From positions 1 through 9,789 of the forward strand of contig JANXSB010000373.1 of NCBI GenBank assembly GCA_025352865.1: a stretch of DNA of 9,789 nt, written 5' to 3'. Positions 5,937 to 9,789 of the stretch are shown piece by piece. Numbering within the stretch: position 1 is the first letter of the stretch; every line of letters begins with the position of its first letter. The notes below the pieces were generated by a model that searched no databases, was not told the origin of the DNA, and was given only the letters and a program-made list of their open reading frames with translations. Position numbers and translations under genes: made by a program. Source of the DNA: Chthoniobacter sp. (GTDB lineage: Bacteria; Verrucomicrobiota; Verrucomicrobiia; Chthoniobacterales; Chthoniobacteraceae).

Positions 5937-6138
5937 AAAAGCAGCGTCATCCTGAGCGGAGCGGAGGCTTTGCGGAGCGCAGTCGAAGGATCTCTAACTA
6001 TTGCTTCGGGAAAGGCGGCGGTGAGATGTGCGCCGCTTCGCCAACCGCCTTCGCTCCGAGGAAAAAGTGAGAGGTTCTTCGACTCCGTTCCACTCGCAAA
6101 GCCGAGTGGAACTGCGCTCAGAATGACGGCGGTTTTTT
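5937..6138. repeat. REPIN-type long palindrome, copy 2; probable bidirectional terminator
   Basis: GTCATCCTGAGCGGAGCGGA at the left and CTGCGCTCAGAATGAC at the right form the outer arms; CGCAGTCGAAGGATCTCTAACT and its diverged inverse AGTGAGAGGTTCTTCGACT form the inner arms. The spacer (about 6003-6065) resembles the reverse complement of the copy 1 spacer (CGGGAAAGG, then TGCGCCGCT), so the copies are related along their whole length and lie in opposite orientation. A-run at 5936-5940 and T-run at 6133-6139 give a U-tract in both directions. It occupies the whole gap between the convergent apaG and cyclo-ligase genes. Confidence 0.83.
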
Positions 6139-6690
6139 TCAGTGCGCGGGTGCGCTGCTTTCGGTGAGGACGGCATCGACGCGCTGGTCGTGCGGTTCGC
6201 AGGGGATGTCGGGGACGATTTGCAGATCGAAGCAGACGCCGAGGGCGATGGCGTGCGGACGGTGCAGCGCGAGGATGCGATCGTAGTAGCCGCCGCCGCG
6301 ACCGAGGCGGTGGCCATCGCGCGTGAAGGCGAGGCCGGGGACGAGGATGAGGGCAATCTCGGAGGGCTCGATGATCTGCTGGCCGGCGGTGGGTTCGCGG
6401 ACGTTGGGATTCCACGCGGCGGGCGCGAGTTCCTCGACATGGCGGACGGCGACGAATTCGAGATCGGAACCGATGACGCGCGGGTAGCAGAACCGGTGTC
6501 CGCCTTTCTCCCACAGCGGCTCGATGTCGGGCTCGCTCGGGAGCGGGGCGAAAAGGGCGATGTTTTCCGCCTGCTGAAATGCCGTGTGCGCGGCGACGGC
6601 GGTGGTGATGGCGCGGGATTTTTCCGCGCGCGAATCGCCGAGGGTTTTGAGGCGCATGCGCAGGTCTCTGCGGAGGTCGGCTTTGGTCAC
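6139..6690 (-). CDS. 5-formyltetrahydrofolate cyclo-ligase
   Basis: A 183-residue enzyme that converts 5-formyl-THF to 5,10-methenyl-THF with ATP, returning the storage or inhibitory folate to one-carbon metabolism (YgfA/MTHFS family). The family signature is clear: VPGLAFTRDGHRLGRGGGYY DR at 117-138, with the glycine-rich ATP-binding part. An N-terminal basic stretch, KADLRRDLRMRLKTL (3-17), matches the usual 'K..LR...R..r..l', and the PSEPDIEPL block (51-59) and C-terminal PHDQRVDAVLTE (166-177) also fit. GTG at 6690 is chosen because the family begins with 'MTK..LR'; the open frame upstream runs back over the divergent MBL gene start. REPIN copy 2 follows its stop immediately. The divergent gap to the MBL-fold gene is 85 bp. 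Confidence 0.93.
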   Translation of the reverse strand: MTKADLRRDLRMRLKTLGDSRAEKSRAITTAVAAHTAFQQAENIALFAPLPSEPDIEPLWEKGGHRFCYPRVIGSDLEFVAVRHVEELAPAAWNPNVREPTAGQQIIEPSEIALILVPGLAFTRDGHRLGRGGGYYDRILALHRPHAIALGVCFDLQIVPDIPCEPHDQRVDAVLTESSAPAH

Positions 6691-6775
6691 GGGACAATCT
6701 ACACGCGGCGTGTGGCGCGCTGGCAAGCGTACGAAAACTTTGCGCGGGGCGCGGCGCTCTCTACACTTCTGCGCC

Positions 6776-7738
6776 GTGCCCAATCCGTTTCCCAACCGCC
6801 AGCCGAAGGCGGAGATTCAAAAGTCCGCGAAAGCCAAGGGAGCCAGGCTGGAGGTGGGCGCGCGGAAGATCGGGCTGAGGCCGAAGAACGGGTGGCAGAA
6901 GCGGAATTTTCTGACCGAAGTGCTCATCCCTTCGATGTTCGAGCCGCGCTCCGGCGGGCACGCGCCGCCGAATTTTCCCGAGCTGAAGGAGGGCGAAATC
7001 GGCATCACCTGGATCGGGCATGCGTCGTTTCTGATCCAGACGCGCGAGCAGAATCTACTCATCGATCCGAACTGGGCGAAGTGGCTGAAGGTCTTCAAGC
7101 GGATGAAGCATCCGGGGCTGCACCTCGACGATCTGCCGGCGATCGACCTCGTGCTCGTCACGCACGCGCACTTCGATCACCTCGACCGCAAGACGTTGCG
7201 CGGCGTGGCGGCGGATCAGCCGATTGTGGTGCCGTTCGAGGTCGGCAATCTCGTGCATGACCTCGGTTTTCGCAGCGTGCATGAGCTGCATTATTGGGAG
7301 AGCTACGAGTGTGGGCCGGCGAAGATCACGCTCACGCCGGCGCATCATTGGGGTGCGCGGGTGCTGCACGATTCGCATCGCGGGTTTGGCGGGTTTGTCA
7401 TCGAGGTTGGCGGGCGGACGATCTACCACTGCGGCGACACGGCGTATTTCGATGGCTTCCGCGAGATCGGTGAAAGGCACGCCATCGACGTGGCGCTGCT
7501 GCCCATCGGGGCTTACGACCCGCCGAGTGGGCGCGAGGTCCACATGACGCCCGAGGAGGCGCTGCAGGCCTTCGTGGAACTCGGCGCGCGGCGCATGGTG
7601 CCGATGCACTACGGCACTTTCCGCCTCAGCTACGAACCGCTGCACGAGCCGCCCGAGCGCCTGCTCACCTGCGCCCGCGAGCAGGGGCTGGCGGAGCGGA
7701 TCACGATGATGACCGAAGGCGAGCCGATGGTGTTTTGA
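6776..7738 (+). CDS. MBL-fold metal-dependent hydrolase (NAPE-PLD/UlaG-like, Lactamase_B_2)
   Basis: A 320-residue metallo-beta-lactamase-fold hydrolase. Metal-ligand motifs are present in order: IGHASFLI (79-86), the HxHxDH box THAHFDH (129-135), the PAHHWGAR region (188-195), CGDTAY (219-224) and the late histidine in PMHYGTF (276-282). GAYDPP and EVHMTPEEA (about 246-261) are typical of bacterial proteins resembling N-acylphosphatidylethanolamine phospholipase D and UlaG. The substrate cannot be told from sequence; phosphodiesters or lactones are precedents in the superfamily. GTG at 6776 is inferred because the longer frame upstream covers the divergent cyclo-ligase. The first 55 residues are basic with no signal peptide, so the protein is probably cytoplasmic. 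Confidence 0.88.
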   Translation: MPNPFPNRQPKAEIQKSAKAKGARLEVGARKIGLRPKNGWQKRNFLTEVLIPSMFEPRSGGHAPPNFPELKEGEIGITWIGHASFLIQTREQNLLIDPNWAKWLKVFKRMKHPGLHLDDLPAIDLVLVTHAHFDHLDRKTLRGVAADQPIVVPFEVGNLVHDLGFRSVHELHYWESYECGPAKITLTPAHHWGARVLHDSHRGFGGFVIEVGGRTIYHCGDTAYFDGFREIGERHAIDVALLPIGAYDPPSGREVHMTPEEALQAFVELGARRMVPMHYGTFRLSYEPLHEPPERLLTCAREQGLAERITMMTEGEPMVF

Positions 7739-7743
7739 AAAAA

Positions 7744-7773
7744 AGAGGCGCTGATCTTTCGACCAGCGCCTCT
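7744..7773 (-). terminator. Intrinsic terminator of the cyclophilin gene (convergent gap)
   Basis: AGAGGCGCTG (7744-7753) and CAGCGCCTCT (7764-7773) form a perfect 10-bp stem with a 10-base loop. On the minus strand the stem is followed by a run of seven Ts (A-run 7737-7743 on the plus strand), giving a textbook rho-independent terminator for the leftward cyclophilin gene. On the plus strand no T-tract follows, so it would serve the MBL gene less well. Confidence 0.85.
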
Positions 7774-7793
7774 CGGAAAAACCCGGCGGACAA

Positions 7794-8294
7794 TTATTTC
7801 GCGAGCACCGCGTTCCACTTGTCGAGGTTCGCCTTTTGCGCGGCGAAGAGTTCGTCGGTGGAATCGAGGATGTCGATCGTCTTGATCGCGTCGCCCGCCG
7901 CGATGGTGTCCACGACGTTCTGGCCCTTGGTCACTTCGCCAAAGACGGCGTGTTTGCCATCGAGCCAGGAGCAGGGGACGTGGGTGACGAAGAACTGGCT
8001 GCCATTGGTGCCGGGGCCGGCATTGGCCATTGAGAAAAGGCCGGGCTTGGTGTGCTTGAGCGCGGGATGGATTTCGTCGCCAAACTTGTACCCTGGCCCG
8101 CCGGAGCCGGTGCCCGTGGGGTCGCCGCCCTGGATCATGAAGTCCTTGATGACGCGGTGAAACTTCACGCCGTTGTAGAAACCGCGCGTGGCGAGGTTCA
8201 GGAAATTGGCGGCGGTCATCGGGACTTTCGAGGCGAAGAGGGTGCCTTCGATGTCGCCGCGGGACGTGTGGAGGATGATGCGGATGTCGTTCAT
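7794..8294 (-). CDS. Cyclophilin-type peptidyl-prolyl cis-trans isomerase
   Basis: A 166-residue single-domain cyclophilin that catalyses proline isomerisation during protein folding. Active-site residues by alignment to human CypA are all present: Arg47 (FHR), Phe52-Met53 and Gln55 (FMIQGGD), Ala90, Phe102, Trp110-Leu111 and His115. The GTGSGGPGYKFGDE loop (61-74) is the usual bacterial form. There is no signal peptide, so it is cytoplasmic. After the domain ends at about 142 there is an unusual charged, probably helical tail of about 24 residues (LDSTDELFAAQKANLDKWNA). ATG at 8294 is six codons before the first strand. It is divergent from the pseudopilin gene with 98 bp between starts. Confidence 0.95.
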   Translation of the reverse strand: MNDIRIILHTSRGDIEGTLFASKVPMTAANFLNLATRGFYNGVKFHRVIKDFMIQGGDPTGTGSGGPGYKFGDEIHPALKHTKPGLFSMANAGPGTNGSQFFVTHVPCSWLDGKHAVFGEVTKGQNVVDTIAAGDAIKTIDILDSTDELFAAQKANLDKWNAVLAK

Positions 8295-8378
8295 AGAGGC
8301 GCGGAGTATCGGGAGCGAAAGCGGGTTGGCAAATGGTTTTCGGCAGCACGCGGGACTTCGCCATTTTGTGACAATCGC

Positions 8379-8384
8379 GGGAGG
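8379..8384 (+). promoter_or_regulatory. Ribosome binding site deciding the pseudopilin start
   Basis: GGGAGG lies 8 bases before the TTG at 8393, a good Shine-Dalgarno match in a window where most genes have none. It supports the TTG over the GTG at 8429. An in-frame TGA at 8369-8371 closes the frame upstream. Confidence 0.55.
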
Positions 8385-8392
8385 ATTGGGCG

Positions 8393-9181
8393 TTGAGTTG
8401 GCGGCGCGGATGTGCGTTAGAATGCGGCGTGTGCATCGCCCCAGCCAATCTTCGTGTCGGCCGCCGCCGGTCGGGCGCTGGCTTCACGCTCATCGAACTG
8501 CTGGTCGTCATCATCATCATCGCGATTCTGGCGGCGCTGGTCATGCCGGCGTTTGCCTCGGCGAAGCGCAAGGGGCAGCAGACCGCCTCGATCAACAACC
8601 TGCGCCAATGGGGTGCGTCGCTGGCCGCGTCGCTCGCGGACAATAACAACGTCTTCCCCGCGGACGGTCAGGACTCCGGGGCCAAAGTCCACATCGACCA
8701 GGCCGAGGCGTGGTTCAACCGGCTGCCGCCTTATCTCGGCGAGAAGGCGCTCGCGGAGCGCAAGTCCGATTCACCCATGGCGGGACAGACGTCCGTCTGG
8801 ATCAACCCGGCCGTGCCGACGAGCGTGAACGCGGGCATCACGCCGGGGCAGGACTTCCTCTTCTGCTACGGCATGAACTACTGGCTCTATAGCAAGGACA
8901 AGTACGTCAGCATGCCGTCCATCGAGTTTCCGAGCGGCACGGTTTTCATGGCCGAGACGAATGAGATCGGTTATTCGGTGTGCAATCCGAAGTTCATCCG
9001 CGCCTATTTTGGCACCGGCGATCCGGTCACGAGCGACGATAATGTAGCCAATTTTCTTTTCTGCGATGGGCATGTCCGCTCGATGACGCGCAAGGAATTC
9101 AAAATCCCCGCAGCCACGGATAACAATCCGCTCAACAGCGCCTATACCTACGTCCCGTACACCGACATGAAGCTGCAGTGA
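8393..9181 (+). CDS. Prepilin-type (type II secretion/type IV pilin-like) pseudopilin
   Basis: A 262-residue protein with a prepilin N-terminus: a basic leader RVGRRRSGAG, the peptidase cleavage site G30|FTLIE with Glu at mature position 5, and the hydrophobic helix LLVVIIIIAILAALVMPAF (36-54). A globular part follows with the late FLFCDGHV motif (221-228), typical of the large verrucomicrobial and planctomycetal family of prepilin-type proteins ('H-X9-DG' group); the preceding His of that motif is not obvious here. Such proteins occur in many copies per genome with unknown roles; pilus, secretion or surface functions are possible. TTG at 8393 gives a long 30-residue leader; GTG at 8429 would give an 18-residue leader and is also possible. 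No prepilin peptidase or assembly ATPase gene is nearby. Confidence 0.9.
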   Translation: MSWRRGCALECGVCIAPANLRVGRRRSGAGFTLIELLVVIIIIAILAALVMPAFASAKRKGQQTASINNLRQWGASLAASLADNNNVFPADGQDSGAKVHIDQAEAWFNRLPPYLGEKALAERKSDSPMAGQTSVWINPAVPTSVNAGITPGQDFLFCYGMNYWLYSKDKYVSMPSIEFPSGTVFMAETNEIGYSVCNPKFIRAYFGTGDPVTSDDNVANFLFCDGHVRSMTRKEFKIPAATDNNPLNSAYTYVPYTDMKLQ

Positions 9182-9728
9182 GCGGTGGAAAAGCCGGCCC
9201 TTTGAGGGGCCAATGGGCAGACGGTGGCAACGAATCGGGTTTTACTCCAAGGGCTACGGCAAGCTGCATAATCTCACCATGCTTCCAGCAAATCACCACA
9301 GTCTTCCCGCCGAATTCCTTCGTTAGTAGAGTATGAGCGAGATCATCATACTTTTTTCCGATGAAATCGGTATTGATCGGCCTTTTGAGCGCCTGAGAAA
9401 GCGGCGTCAGCGTTAATCTTGGCCGCGCACTGCCATCAGAATCAGCAGCGGCGAACATGGCGTCAACCGTCAGGTGCCTTGAGCCCAATTGGTAGGCGGA
9501 GAAAAACGGGACGTATGCCTGGGCATGCTTTTCACCCTCTGGCGAAAGCCCGGTTCCCGTATCTGGCTTTTCAGCATGACGGATGAGGAGGATGGTGGTG
9601 CTTTTTGGTGCAGACGAATCTTCAGTGCGGACTATTGGCGCAGCTCGGCTCATTTTGGTGAAGGCGAGCATCGCGAGGGCGGCAGCTAATACAAATTCAA
9701 TGGTGCCAAAAGATCTGAACGGTTTCAT
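9132..9728 (-). CDS. Histidine phosphatase superfamily protein, C-terminus replaced
   Basis: A 198-residue frame from ATG at 9728, with a signal peptide (MKPFRSF, then a hydrophobic stretch, ending near SRAA at 27-30). The phosphatase core has the RHG-type catalytic motif LLIRHAEKP (47-55, His51 the phospho-acceptor) and the second catalytic histidine in CWKHGEI (147-153), so it belongs to the branch-1-like 'RHAEKP' secreted proteins. Up to GVKPDSLPPSAHWP (161-174, about position 9207) it looks normal. Related proteins then continue with a 'KWPGDVFGW'-like tail, which is absent; the frame instead runs through the gap and 50 bp into the antisense of the pseudopilin gene. GC is about 47% over 9241-9360, well below its neighbours. 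A 3' truncation by rearrangement is likely, and activity is uncertain. Confidence 0.72.
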   Translation of the reverse strand: MKPFRSFGTIEFVLAAALAMLAFTKMSRAAPIVRTEDSSAPKSTTILLIRHAEKPDTGTGLSPEGEKHAQAYVPFFSAYQLGSRHLTVDAMFAAADSDGSARPRLTLTPLSQALKRPINTDFIGKKYDDLAHTLLTKEFGGKTVVICWKHGEIMQLAVALGVKPDSLPPSAHWPLKGPAFPPLTAASCRCTGRRYRRC

Positions 9729-9789
9729 GGGAGGCGTGGAGCGTATTCGGCGACTTACCGTCACCGCTGTAGTTGGGTCATTCGTTGCG

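Noticed and set aside
6142..7260. 372-codon plus-strand frame spanning the cyclo-ligase and MBL genes
   Set aside because: It crosses two real genes in non-coding frames and has no domain signature.
7630..8649. 339-codon minus-strand frame over the cyclophilin and pseudopilin start
   Set aside because: Basic, His/Pro/Arg-rich shadow; the cyclophilin frame inside it has every active-site residue.

Overview
The window looks like chromosomal DNA of a high-GC bacterium, most likely of the Verrucomicrobiota/Planctomycetota group and probably Verrucomicrobiota. The clues are a prepilin-type protein with a late DGH motif, a glycoside hydrolase family 75-like lipoprotein, a bacterial TMEM14-family membrane protein and poor Shine-Dalgarno sequences. 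This is inference from gene content; there is no rRNA or other phylogenetic marker. No tRNA, CRISPR array, transposase or phage gene is visible.

Layout. Positions 1-138 are AT-rich and resemble the 3' end of a Bacteroidota-type dprA, joined abruptly to the N-terminal part of a left-facing cupin gene (139-253). A rightward cluster follows: an SDR oxidoreductase (335-1135), a TMEM14/UPF0136 membrane protein (1184-1510) and a GH75-like lipoprotein (1527-2933). A long REPIN-type palindrome separates it from a leftward group: an S41-like secreted protein without its catalytic dyad (3187-4374), a 54-codon purD remnant (4389-4553), a CGCAGAGG-type palindrome, and thiD (4686-5477). Next comes apaG on the plus strand (5556-5936), a second REPIN copy, and a leftward 5-formyl-THF cyclo-ligase (6139-6690) divergent from an MBL-fold hydrolase (6776-7738). 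A bidirectional-looking hairpin precedes a leftward cyclophilin (7794-8294), which is divergent from a pseudopilin-like gene (8393-9181). The right end (about 9210-9789) has lower GC and carries a leftward histidine phosphatase gene whose C-terminus has been replaced.

The intact genes are mostly housekeeping or general (thiamine, folate, protein folding, envelope) and do not form one obvious pathway. I see no convincing new multi-gene system. The noteworthy features are structural: three places where genes are cut or fused (left edge, purD, right-end phosphatase), a secreted pseudo-protease, and a pair of related long palindromes that both sit exactly between convergent genes and look like mobile bidirectional terminators.
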